The notes below the pieces were generated by a model. That model worked only from the letters and a program-made list of their open reading frames with translations. It did no database searches and was not told the DNA's origin. This document shows positions 8,011 to 15,463 of a stretch of 64,000 nt of DNA, in pieces; the first letter of the stretch is position 1; every line of letters starts with the position of its first letter. The translations under genes and the position numbers were made by a program. The DNA is from 66-474 sp036279975 (GTDB lineage Bacteria; Pseudomonadota; Gammaproteobacteria; Xanthomonadales; Rhodanobacteraceae): NCBI GenBank assembly GCA_036279975.1, contig DASURP010000010.1, positions 16,978 to 80,977 of the forward strand, written 5' to 3'.

Positions 8011-8577
8011 ATGCGCGCCCCGACCTGCCCGTGCTGGCGACATGCCTGGCCCTGCGCCGTGGCGCTGGCGCTGCTGGCGGCATCGGGCGGCGCGCTGGCG
8101 CAAGGCGTGAAGGTCGGCACCCTGCGCATCGCGTCCGTGCCGGCGGGCGCCAGCGTCGAGCTGGTCGGCGGCGCTGCAGGCGTGACGCCGTTGGCGGTCA
8201 GCGAGCGCGACATCTATCCCAACCATTACTCCGACGCGCGCGCAGACATGTACGGGATGGTCCTGCTCCGGCACCCCGGCTGCGCGCCGCTGCGCCACCG
8301 GGTCACGCTGGGCGACATCGAGCAGGGTTTGCAGTTGCGCCTCGCCTGCGACACTGCCGCGGCCGGACCGCTCGAGGCGCCGCCGGAATTGTCGCCGGCG
8401 GCGCTGCCCGCGGCGCAATCGTTCACCGCCGCGCCACGCCCAGGCGCGACACTTCCCCAGCGCCGCCTGCGCCAACTGCAGGTGCTGCAGGAACTGCTGG
8501 ACGACGGATTGATCGGCCCGGACGAGGAACAGCGCATCCGCCGGCGGATCCTGCAGGCCGGGTCGTCCGGCGACTAG
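8011..8577 (+). CDS. exported protein with PEGA-like and SHOCT-like domains
   Basis: A 188-residue protein starting one base after the stop of the cytochrome-porin gene, so surely in the same operon. It has a signal peptide (residues 1-31, ending ALAQ), then a PEGA-like segment (LRIASVPAGASVELVGG, about residues 38-110), a Pro/Ala-rich linker and a C-terminal short helix pair, LQELLDDGLIGPDEEQRIRR, that matches the SHOCT pattern. PEGA domains often sit at surfaces. Its tight coupling suggests it helps assemble or anchor the cytochrome-porin, but no function is known. Confidence 0.65.
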   Translation: MRAPTCPCWRHAWPCAVALALLAASGGALAQGVKVGTLRIASVPAGASVELVGGAAGVTPLAVSERDIYPNHYSDARADMYGMVLLRHPGCAPLRHRVTLGDIEQGLQLRLACDTAAAGPLEAPPELSPAALPAAQSFTAAPRPGATLPQRRLRQLQVLQELLDDGLIGPDEEQRIRRRILQAGSSGD

Positions 8578-8592
8578 AGAGCGTTGCGCGAT

Positions 8593-9246
8593 TCAGGCCG
8601 GCAGTTGCCTCGATTGCCCGAGCAGCTCGCGCACGGCCTGGTCGTCCACCTGCTCGAAATCCTCGTAAAGCTCGTCGATCGCGAAGAACCGCACGCCACG
8701 CTTCACGCACACCAATTCGTTCACGACCGCATCCAGCCGTTGCGCCGCGTCGGCCGACGCCACCGGCACGGCAACCACGATGCGCGCGGGTTGGAGCGAG
8801 CGCAACGCCAGCGCCGCGGCCTGCATCGTGGCACCGGTGGCAATGCCGTCGTCCACCACGATCACGACCCGCCCCTGCACCCGCAACGGCGGGCGCGCGC
8901 CACGATAGAGGCGTTCGCGCCGCGTGAGTTCGGCCCGTTCACGTGCTTCCACCGCACGCAGCTCCATGATGCTCACGCGGGCATCCCAGAGCACGTCGTT
9001 CAACAGGAAGCGGGCGCCGCCCGATGCGATCGCACCCATGGCGAGTTCAGGCTGTTGCGGCACGCCGAGCTTGCGCACCACCAGCACGTCGAGCGGGGCG
9101 TCCAGCGCGCGCGCTACCTCGCAGCCCACCGGCACACCGCCGCGCGGCAGCGCCAGCACCACCACGTCCGGCCGTCCCGCATACTTGCGCAGCCGTTCCG
9201 CAAGCTGCCGGCCTGCGTCACGCCGATCGAGGAATCGGCTGGCCAT
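8593..9246 (-). CDS. phosphoribosyltransferase-domain protein
   Basis: A 217-residue protein with the type I phosphoribosyltransferase signature VVIVVDDGIATGAT, the site that binds PRPP, and an N-terminal ALPRGGVPVG loop. Proteins of this subgroup, often next to universal stress proteins and alpha/beta hydrolases, have no proven substrate. The ATG at 9246 has GAGGGGG upstream and removes a poor 45-residue extension. It is the last gene of the leftward stress cluster with dodecin, Usp, DksA-like and CBS-DUF2267 genes. Confidence 0.82.
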   Translation of the reverse strand: MASRFLDRRDAGRQLAERLRKYAGRPDVVVLALPRGGVPVGCEVARALDAPLDVLVVRKLGVPQQPELAMGAIASGGARFLLNDVLWDARVSIMELRAVEARERAELTRRERLYRGARPPLRVQGRVVIVVDDGIATGATMQAAALALRSLQPARIVVAVPVASADAAQRLDAVVNELVCVKRGVRFFAIDELYEDFEQVDDQAVRELLGQSRQLPA

Positions 9247-9450
9247 CGTGATCCCCCTCGCAGCGACCAGTGCGGAAACGGGCGATGGCCGCTGCCTGCC
9301 GATGCCGACCATGCTTGCCCTTGGCTCGCTGGCAGGCCCGAGGTGGGATCCTGCCTTTGGTCGGCATGGCGATGCAGACAACGGCCATCATGACCGGTTT
9401 CCCGAAAATCCCGCCCGCGCGCACGCCCGTATCGCGTGCACGCCGGCGCT

Positions 9451-9651
9451 CTACTCCAGCACGAAGGTGAGCTTGAGGTATACCCGGTAGGCGACGATCT
9501 TGCCGTCGCGCACCGTCACCTTCTGTTCCTTCACCCACGCGCCCCGCACGTTGCTGAGTGTCTTCTGCGCCTGGCGGATGCCCGCAGTGATGGCATCCTC
9601 GAAGCTGGTTGCGGATTCACTGCAAATCTCGATCACCTTGGCAACGGACAT
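9451..9651 (-). CDS. dodecin, flavin-binding storage protein
   Basis: A 66-residue protein with the full dodecin pattern: VAKVIEICSESATSFEDAI at the start, the LSNVRGAWV strand containing the flavin-stacking tryptophan, and a closing VYLKLTFVLE strand. Dodecins form hollow dodecamers that hold flavins and protect against their photochemistry. An FNR-type box lies 60 bases upstream, between it and the universal stress protein gene, so it may have its own promoter inside the cluster. Confidence 0.92.
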   Translation of the reverse strand: MSVAKVIEICSESATSFEDAITAGIRQAQKTLSNVRGAWVKEQKVTVRDGKIVAYRVYLKLTFVLE

Positions 9652-9711
9652 GGCGCTCTCCTTCTCTCTCTCAGGCCGGTTGCCAGCATCCCATCGTCGG
9701 TGGGTCGTGGG

Positions 9712-9725
9712 TTGAGCAAGATCAA
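9712..9725. promoter_or_regulatory. FNR/Dnr-type box upstream of dodecin
   Basis: TTGAG-CAAG-ATCAA, nine of ten consensus arm positions, in the 100-base gap between the universal stress protein and dodecin genes, 60 bases before the dodecin start. Confidence 0.55.
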
Positions 9726-9751
9726 GTCACCCCGGCATGGCCGGCCTTCCG

Positions 9752-10189
9752 TCAACGCACCACCAGCACCGGAATGCCGGTGTGGGCGAGGACCTGTTGC
9801 GTCTGGCTGCCGAGAACCAGCCGGGCGATCCCGCGCCTGCCGTGCGACGCCATCACGATCAGGTCGCAGCGGGACTTCCGGGCCGCGGCGACGATCGCTT
9901 CCCACGGGCGATCACCGCGCTCGGCCAGCGTGTCGCAGGGCACGCCGGCGCGCCCGGCCTTGCCCTGCAAGGGCGCAAGCAGCTTGTCGGCGTGCGCGCG
10001 CGCCAGCGCACGGAGTTCCTCCGCGGGGGGCTCCAGCAATTCATCGACGATGCCCGGATGCGCGAACTCCGTCATGGCATGGAATCCGGTGATGCGGGCG
10101 CCGACGGACCGTGCCAGCTCCACGCCCCATGCAAGCGCGCGCCGCGACCCCGGGTCGTCATCGATGGGAATGAGAATATGCTTGAACAT
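9752..10189 (-). CDS. universal stress protein (UspA family)
   Basis: A 145-residue single-domain Usp. It opens with FKHILIPIDDDPGSRRAL and ends with the ATP-binding pattern G-2x-G-9x-G-S (GRRGIARLVLGSQTQQV), so it is probably of the ATP-binding class. It lies between a DksA-like gene and dodecin on the same strand. Usp proteins of this type are common members of low-oxygen regulons and help cells survive without growth. Confidence 0.92.
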   Translation of the reverse strand: MFKHILIPIDDDPGSRRALAWGVELARSVGARITGFHAMTEFAHPGIVDELLEPPAEELRALARAHADKLLAPLQGKAGRAGVPCDTLAERGDRPWEAIVAAARKSRCDLIVMASHGRRGIARLVLGSQTQQVLAHTGIPVLVVR

Positions 10190-10318
10190 GTGTGGCCATA
10201 CCCTTGGATCGCGGCCCGTTCCGTGGGCCGCGATCCCGACCGGCGCTGCCCCTGTGCAGCGCTGCGACGGCTCAGGATGCCGTCACGGCGCCCACGCGCC
10301 ACGCCTTGCCTGCACGTT

Positions 10319-10687
10319 TCATTGCTCGTGCAGGCGCTGGCATTCAATGCAACGCTTGGCTGTCGGGTAGGCCAGCAGGCGTTCGAAACCGACGGGCTCC
10401 CCGCAATCGATGCAAATTCCGTAGCTGCCGGAGGCGAGGCGCTTGCGCGCGGCGTCGATGTCGCGCATGTCCTGCATGTTCTGTCGGACCATGGCATCGT
10501 CGGTGGCCATGGCGGTGTCGGCCATGGCCACGTCTAGCCGGTCGGCGGCCGGCCCGGCCGAGGCCGCCTGGCCGCGTTCCTGCAGGGAACGCATGGTGAT
10601 CGTGTCGATCTCGCGCCGCTCACGCGCGTAGCGTTCGTCCATCAACCGGACGAGCTGCAGGGTTTGTTCTGGCTTCAAGGTGGTCAT
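10319..10687 (-). CDS. DksA/TraR-family zinc-finger protein
   Basis: A 122-residue protein with a long helical N-terminal half and a C-terminal four-cysteine finger, C92-I-D-C95 and C113-I-E-C116. DksA/TraR proteins enter the RNA polymerase secondary channel and alter promoter choice with or without ppGpp. The coiled-coil tip seems to lack the usual DxxDxA pattern, so activity may differ from DksA. Start chosen at ATG 10687; the longer reading to 10918 overlaps the neighbouring gene. Part of the stress cluster. Confidence 0.85.
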   Translation of the reverse strand: MTTLKPEQTLQLVRLMDERYARERREIDTITMRSLQERGQAASAGPAADRLDVAMADTAMATDDAMVRQNMQDMRDIDAARKRLASGSYGICIDCGEPVGFERLLAYPTAKRCIECQRLHEQ

Positions 10688-10746
10688 GTGGCTTCCGTGG
10701 ATTGAACGGTCGCTGCAGCCGGTGCCGCGGCGCGCGCCGCGCCGCT

Positions 10747-11619
10747 TCAAACGAACAACGGGAACCGCTCGGTGTAGCGGAACACGTCGCGCAGGCCCGC
10801 CGGCAGTTGCCCCCGCACGTCCTCTGCCTGGCCCTCGCTGATGCCTCCGGCGATGATCCCCGCGACGGCCGCCAGGATCCGCGCCGCCTCCGGCGGCTCC
10901 ACGCCCAGCAATGCGCACAGTTCGGTTTGGATCGATTCCTCGGTGACCGCCCTGTCCGGCCCGGGTGGCAACGCACGCAGCGCGGGCTGCAGCAGCGAAG
11001 GCAACTGCGCGATGAGGTCGCCGGCTTCCTGCGGGATCAGGCGGCGCACCAGCGCCGTCAGCACGGTGTCGACGGCGGTGCGGGCCTGCTCGAGGCTTTC
11101 CAGTTCGGCCTCGTCACGGACCGCGGACAGCAATTGCGTCAAGGTCGCTTCCGCGCGCGCGAGGCTGCGTCGGCGTGCCGGGGAACGCGCCACGTACGGA
11201 CCGCCCTCCCCGATTTGCGACTGCACGATCGCCGCCAGTGCTTCCTGCGGCGCGGCCTCGTCGAGCAGCAGGTCGTCCAGCGTCACCATCCCGACCACCC
11301 GCCCGTTTTCCACCAGGGGAATGCGCCGGACATTCCGGTCCTGCATGAGGCGGATTGCGTCGCTCACCCTGTTCGCAGGCGTCAACGTGGATGGCGACGT
11401 GGTCATCACGTCCGCGATCTTCGTGGCAGCCGGGTCACGCTGGAGCGCCAGCACCCGGGTCGCCAGATCGCGATCGGTCAGGATTCCCACGACGCGGCCC
11501 TTGTCCTGCACCACCACGGCGCCGATACGGTTTTGCCCGATCGCACGCGCCGCATCCAGCACCGGACTGTCGGGCTTGAGTACCACCAGGCGCGGCCGTC
11601 TGTACCATCGCAATGACAT
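10747..11619 (-). CDS. CBS-domain pair with C-terminal DUF2267
   Basis: A 290-residue protein. Residues about 10-130 hold two CBS motifs (IGAVVVQDKGRVVGILTDRD and RRIPLVENGRVVGMVTLDDL). Residues about 160-280 match DUF2267, a helical domain built of two similar halves (LLSAVRDEAELESLEQARTA and IQTELCALLGVEPPEAARIL). The ATG at 11619 has a strong GGAGGAG site; the reading up to 11757 would pass through the FNR-type box. It is the first gene of the leftward stress cluster and shares the box at 11693 with a divergent response regulator. Function unknown; nucleotide sensing is inferred from the CBS pair. Confidence 0.85.
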   Translation of the reverse strand: MSLRWYRRPRLVVLKPDSPVLDAARAIGQNRIGAVVVQDKGRVVGILTDRDLATRVLALQRDPAATKIADVMTTSPSTLTPANRVSDAIRLMQDRNVRRIPLVENGRVVGMVTLDDLLLDEAAPQEALAAIVQSQIGEGGPYVARSPARRRSLARAEATLTQLLSAVRDEAELESLEQARTAVDTVLTALVRRLIPQEAGDLIAQLPSLLQPALRALPPGPDRAVTEESIQTELCALLGVEPPEAARILAAVAGIIAGGISEGQAEDVRGQLPAGLRDVFRYTERFPLFV

Positions 11620-11692
11620 TCCGTTTCTCCTCCCGAACCGGCCGTCGACCGACCGGCATGCATCCACGCTAGTGCCGGGGCGCATGCCGGAG

Positions 11693-11706
11693 TTGACGTG
11701 GGTCAA
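11693..11706. promoter_or_regulatory. FNR/Dnr-type box between the CBS-DUF2267 and response regulator genes
   Basis: TTGAC-GTGG-GTCAA is a perfect palindrome. It is 73 bases from the leftward CBS-DUF2267 start and 78 bases from the rightward response regulator start, so it could serve both. Confidence 0.72.
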
Positions 11707-11784
11707 CGCCGCCGCAAGCGATGCCGCCACAAACGGCATTGGGTTAAGATTCCCCACAGGCCTTCCGTGTCGTGCGTGGATGCC

Positions 11785-12504
11785 ATGTCGGACCCAATGC
11801 GCCTGCTGGTGGTGGATGACGATCCCGGGGTGCTGGACGTGCTGCGTCGCTACTTCGCCGGCCAGGGCTTCAGCGTGAGCACCGCGGCAAGCGGCGCCGA
11901 CATGCGCAACGTGCTGGCGCGCACCACCATCGACCTGGTGCTGCTGGACCTCGGCCTGCCGGGTGAGGACGGCTTCGAGCTGACGCGACAGTTGCGCAGG
12001 ACGTGGAACGGCGCGGTGATCATCATCACCGGCCGGGGCGACTCGGTCGACCGCGTGGTCGGCCTGGAGCTCGGCGCCGATGACTACGTTTCCAAGCCGC
12101 TGGACCTGCGCGAATTGCTGGCACGGGTGCGCTCGGTGCTGCGCCGCACCTCCGCGCGCGAATCGCCTGCGGACGGCGCGGGTGAATTCCGCTTCGCCGG
12201 GTTCACGCTGGACCCTCGTTCACGGGCGCTGACCGACCCGCAAGGAGGCGAGATCACGCTGACCACGGGTGAATACGCCCTGCTGTACGCGTTCCTCACG
12301 CGCCCCAACCAGGTGTTGTCGCGTGATGACCTGATGACGAACTTGTACGGCCGCCGCGCGGGCCCGTTCGACCGCGCCATCGACGTGCAGGTCGGGCGGC
12401 TGCGCCGCAAGATCGAGGCCGACCCTGCCTGCCCCGACCTGATCAAGGCGGTGCGCGGCGCCGGTTACCTGTTCACGGCGAACGTGCGGCAAGCTGGCCC
12501 GTGA
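11785..12504 (+). CDS. OmpR-family response regulator
   Basis: A 239-residue two-domain regulator: receiver domain (residues 5-120, acidic pocket DDD at 11-13, phosphoacceptor D55 in LVLLDLGLPGEDG, conserved K near DDYVSKPLD) and a C-terminal winged helix (about 135-235, VQVGRLRRKIEADP). ATG 11785 is preferred; ATG 11797 is possible. Its last codon overlaps the GTG of the kinase gene (GTGA), so the two are translationally coupled. An FNR-type box lies 78 bases upstream. Confidence 0.92.
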   Translation: MSDPMRLLVVDDDPGVLDVLRRYFAGQGFSVSTAASGADMRNVLARTTIDLVLLDLGLPGEDGFELTRQLRRTWNGAVIIITGRGDSVDRVVGLELGADDYVSKPLDLRELLARVRSVLRRTSARESPADGAGEFRFAGFTLDPRSRALTDPQGGEITLTTGEYALLYAFLTRPNQVLSRDDLMTNLYGRRAGPFDRAIDVQVGRLRRKIEADPACPDLIKAVRGAGYLFTANVRQAGP

Positions 12505-14513
12505 GCCACGTGCAATCCGGCAGCCCGGTTCCGGACCTGCTGCGGGTCGTGTTCGACGTGGTGCCCGACGCGTTGCTCGCCGTGGACAGCGACGGCATGA
12601 TCGTGTTTGCAAACGCACATACCGAGGAACTGTTCGGCTACACACCGGGCGCAATGCTGCGCATGCCGCTCGAAACGGTGTTGCCCTCGCCCCTGCGCCA
12701 TGCGCCGGTCGCGGATTTTCGCAGCTTCACCGCAATCCCGCGCGTACGCGCGGCGGGTCTCAACTATCAACTGCGGGGCGTGCGCCGCGACGGCAAGACG
12801 TTCGCCGCCGAGGTCGGCCTGAGTCCGCTGGGCATGGAACAGGGCGCCCTCGCGATCGTTTCGATCCGCGAGACTTCCGGCAGCCGGCGTGCACGCCGCG
12901 ACACCCTGGTCGTGCAAATAGGCCGGCTGCTGCTGGAATCCTCCGACTACCGCCAGGCGATCTCCCAGGTGCCCGAGATGGTCGGTTCGGCGCTGGATGT
13001 CGATGCGGTTGCCATTTTTTCCAGCGAGTGGCATCGCGGCAACCTGCACGCGAGGGCCGTGCACGGAATTTCCATGGAAGCCTCCGAGCGGCTTGCCGCG
13101 AGCTTCACGGACGCGAACCTGGTCCACCACTTTTTCGTCAGCCGCGATCTGCCCGCCCTCACGCTGGGGTCCGCTGCCGCGGATGAATTCGGGCCGGTGC
13201 GCACGACGTTGCTGGAGCTGGGTTTCCGCGACGCGGCGCTGGCGCCGTTGTTCGGCCTGCACGAACCGTCGGGGCTGTTGGCGGCGTTGTCGCGCACCGG
13301 ACGCCGCTTCGACCATGCCACCGTGAGCTTCCTGCAATCGGTCGCCAACCTGCTGGCGTCCGCCGTGCAACGCGGCCGCATCGAGTTGCAGCTGGCCCAC
13401 GCGCAGCGCCTGGACGCGGTCGGCCAACTCACCGGCGGCATCGCACACGACTTCAACAACCTGCTGACGGTCGTATCCGGCAACCTGCAACTGCTGGAGA
13501 TGGAGCTTGGCGAACGCCCTGATGCGCACGAAGCCATCGCCGGCGTGCAACGCGCGGTGGCGCGCGGCGCAGAACTGACCCGCAAGCTGCTGGCCTTCTC
13601 CCGGCGCCAACCGCTGCGCCCGGTGGCGACCCCTCCGAAGCCGATGCTGGACGAGCTTGGGGTCATGCTCCGGCGTACCCTCGGCGGCGCCATCGCCGTC
13701 GAGATCGATTGCCCGGTGGACATCCCGGACGCGTATGCCGATCCCAACGAATTGGAAACGGCGCTGATCAACCTGGCGTTGAACGGACGCGACGCAATGC
13801 CGCGCGGCGGTTGCCTGACCCTTGCGGCACGCATGCAGATGGTGGAAGGCGATCCGGAATTGAGTGCGGGCCGGTACGTGGTGTTCGCCGTGGCCGATAC
13901 CGGCACGGGCATGTCGCCGGAGGTGCAGGCGCGTGTGTTCGAACCCTTCTTCACCACCAAGGATTCCGGCAAGGGCAGTGGCCTTGGCATGAGCATGGTG
14001 TACGGATTCGTCACCCAGTCCGGCGGACGCATGACCGTGGACAGCCGCCTCGGTTACGGGACCCGGATCGAGTTGTGGCTGCCCGCACCCGGCGCGGCAT
14101 CGCTGGACGCGCCGGCGACACGCCCACCCACGGCCGATGCAGGCCAGGCTACTACGGTACTGGTGGTCGAAGACGAACCGGAGGTGCTCGCGATCGCCAC
14201 CGCCTTCCTGCGTTCGCTTGGGCATGCCGTGTTGACCGCCAGCAATGCCCAGGATGCGCTGGGCCTGCTGGCGGATCATGCCGAAGTCGGCCTGTTGTTC
14301 AGCGATGTCGTACTGGGCAACGGCATGAATGGCGTGGCGCTTGCACGGGAAGCGTTGCGGGTGCGCCCCGGGTTGCGGGTCCTGCTGACTTCGGGGTACC
14401 CGCACTCATCGCTGGGACAACCCGGCGACATTTCCGGCTTCGAACTGCTGCGCAAACCCTATCGGCGCGAAGAACTTGCCGATGCCGTTGCGCGGGTGCT
14501 TGCCGGCGCGTGA
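12501..14513 (+). CDS. hybrid sensor histidine kinase (PAS-GAF-HisKA-HATPase-REC)
   Basis: A 670-residue soluble kinase with no membrane helix. Domains in order: PAS (about 10-120, MIVFANAHTEELFGYTPG), GAF-like (about 135-290), HisKA with phosphoacceptor H316 in GGIAHDFNNLL, HATPase (about 425-535, glycine boxes ADTGTGMS and GKGSGLGMSMVYG) and a C-terminal receiver with D602 in LLFSDVVLGNG. It starts with GTG overlapping the response regulator stop. Being cytoplasmic with PAS and GAF domains, it may sense an internal redox or ligand signal; the ligand is not readable. The C-terminal receiver could divert phosphate from the partner regulator. Confidence 0.92.
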   Translation: MSHVQSGSPVPDLLRVVFDVVPDALLAVDSDGMIVFANAHTEELFGYTPGAMLRMPLETVLPSPLRHAPVADFRSFTAIPRVRAAGLNYQLRGVRRDGKTFAAEVGLSPLGMEQGALAIVSIRETSGSRRARRDTLVVQIGRLLLESSDYRQAISQVPEMVGSALDVDAVAIFSSEWHRGNLHARAVHGISMEASERLAASFTDANLVHHFFVSRDLPALTLGSAAADEFGPVRTTLLELGFRDAALAPLFGLHEPSGLLAALSRTGRRFDHATVSFLQSVANLLASAVQRGRIELQLAHAQRLDAVGQLTGGIAHDFNNLLTVVSGNLQLLEMELGERPDAHEAIAGVQRAVARGAELTRKLLAFSRRQPLRPVATPPKPMLDELGVMLRRTLGGAIAVEIDCPVDIPDAYADPNELETALINLALNGRDAMPRGGCLTLAARMQMVEGDPELSAGRYVVFAVADTGTGMSPEVQARVFEPFFTTKDSGKGSGLGMSMVYGFVTQSGGRMTVDSRLGYGTRIELWLPAPGAASLDAPATRPPTADAGQATTVLVVEDEPEVLAIATAFLRSLGHAVLTASNAQDALGLLADHAEVGLLFSDVVLGNGMNGVALAREALRVRPGLRVLLTSGYPHSSLGQPGDISGFELLRKPYRREELADAVARVLAGA

Positions 14514-14547
14514 TCCGCAACACGCCGGCGTTCGACGCCAGACCTTC

Positions 14548-15276
14548 TCAGTGCACGGTGGCGGTGGCACCGCCGCCGACATACGCACGCAGCCCCGGGA
14601 TGTCCAGCAGCTTGATTTCCTTGCGCATCACCGATATCAGGCCGCGTTGTGCGAGCCGCGTAAGCGCCCGGGTAACGGTCTCGTGCTGGATCGCAAGATA
14701 GCTTGCAATGTCGGCGCGGCCCATCCGCAGGATGAAGTGGCTGGAGCTGAATCCGAGCCGGGCGTGGCGCGCCGCGAAGTCGAGCAGGAACGCGGCCACG
14801 CGATGCTCGGCGGCAAGGGTGCCGATCGTGAGCATCCAGGAGCGGTTGCGGCGGATCTCGTCGGCCAGCGTGGCGGCAAGGCGGGCCTGCATGGCCGCGT
14901 CGCCCCGGCAGACCCCCAGCACCGGTGCGTACGGCAGGCACCAGACCTCCGCATCGTCCAACGACACGACATCGCAACTGTACGCGTCGAGGCCGATCGA
15001 TTCCACGCCCAGCAATTCCCCGCGCATGCGGAAACCGGTGACCTGCTCGCGCCCGTCCCGCGACAACTCGCAGGTCTTCAGGAATCCGACGTGCACCAGG
15101 TACAGCGAGTTGAACGGCTGGCCGCTCCGGTACAGGTATTCGCCCGGTTTCAGCTTGCGCCGCGCCAGCGCCAGCTGGCCGCGCAACGGTTCGATATCGA
15201 GGCTGGACGCGGGTACGAAATCCGGAAGCGGCGCGTGGCGCGGGACGACATCGGCGACGGCATGCGTGGTGTCCAT
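14548..15276 (-). CDS. CRP/FNR-family regulator without the iron-sulfur cysteine cluster
   Basis: A 242-residue protein like FNR over the cyclic-nucleotide-type sensory fold (LYRSGQPFNSLYLVHVGFLK, EQVTGFRMRGELLGVESIG) and the helix-turn-helix (MGRADIASYLAIQHETVTRA). The recognition helix carries E-x-x-T-R, close to the ExxSR by which FNR reads TTGAT. The N-terminal three cysteines that hold the FNR 4Fe-4S cluster are missing; only a cysteine equivalent to FNR C122 (VWCLP) remains. It may therefore sense NO through heme as Dnr does, or not sense oxygen directly. ATG 15276 is chosen; upstream starts at 15330 or 15450 do not add a cluster motif. A box at 15395-15408 suggests self-regulation. It is the obvious candidate reader of the palindromes in this window. 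Confidence 0.9.
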   Translation of the reverse strand: MDTTHAVADVVPRHAPLPDFVPASSLDIEPLRGQLALARRKLKPGEYLYRSGQPFNSLYLVHVGFLKTCELSRDGREQVTGFRMRGELLGVESIGLDAYSCDVVSLDDAEVWCLPYAPVLGVCRGDAAMQARLAATLADEIRRNRSWMLTIGTLAAEHRVAAFLLDFAARHARLGFSSSHFILRMGRADIASYLAIQHETVTRALTRLAQRGLISVMRKEIKLLDIPGLRAYVGGGATATVH

Positions 15277-15394
15277 GGTCAGGCTCGCGTTGGTGAGGGA
15301 CAGTTGCACGATAGCCCTCGCGCCTCCCATGGCAATGTCGAACCGGCAACGCCGTGTAACAGCGTGTAACAGGCAACGGATGTCGCCGCGGCGG

Positions 15395-15408
15395 TTGATG
15401 CGGGTCAA
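15395..15408. promoter_or_regulatory. FNR/Dnr-type box between the FNR-like gene and the NrdJ-like gene
   Basis: TTGAT-GCGG-GTCAA, identical to the distal norB box. It is 55 bases from the rightward NrdJ-like start and 118 bases from the leftward regulator start. Confidence 0.72.
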
Positions 15409-15463
15409 TTCGCGCGACCGGCTCCACGCGACACTCGCGTACGTGCCCACGGTCGCCGCTGCA

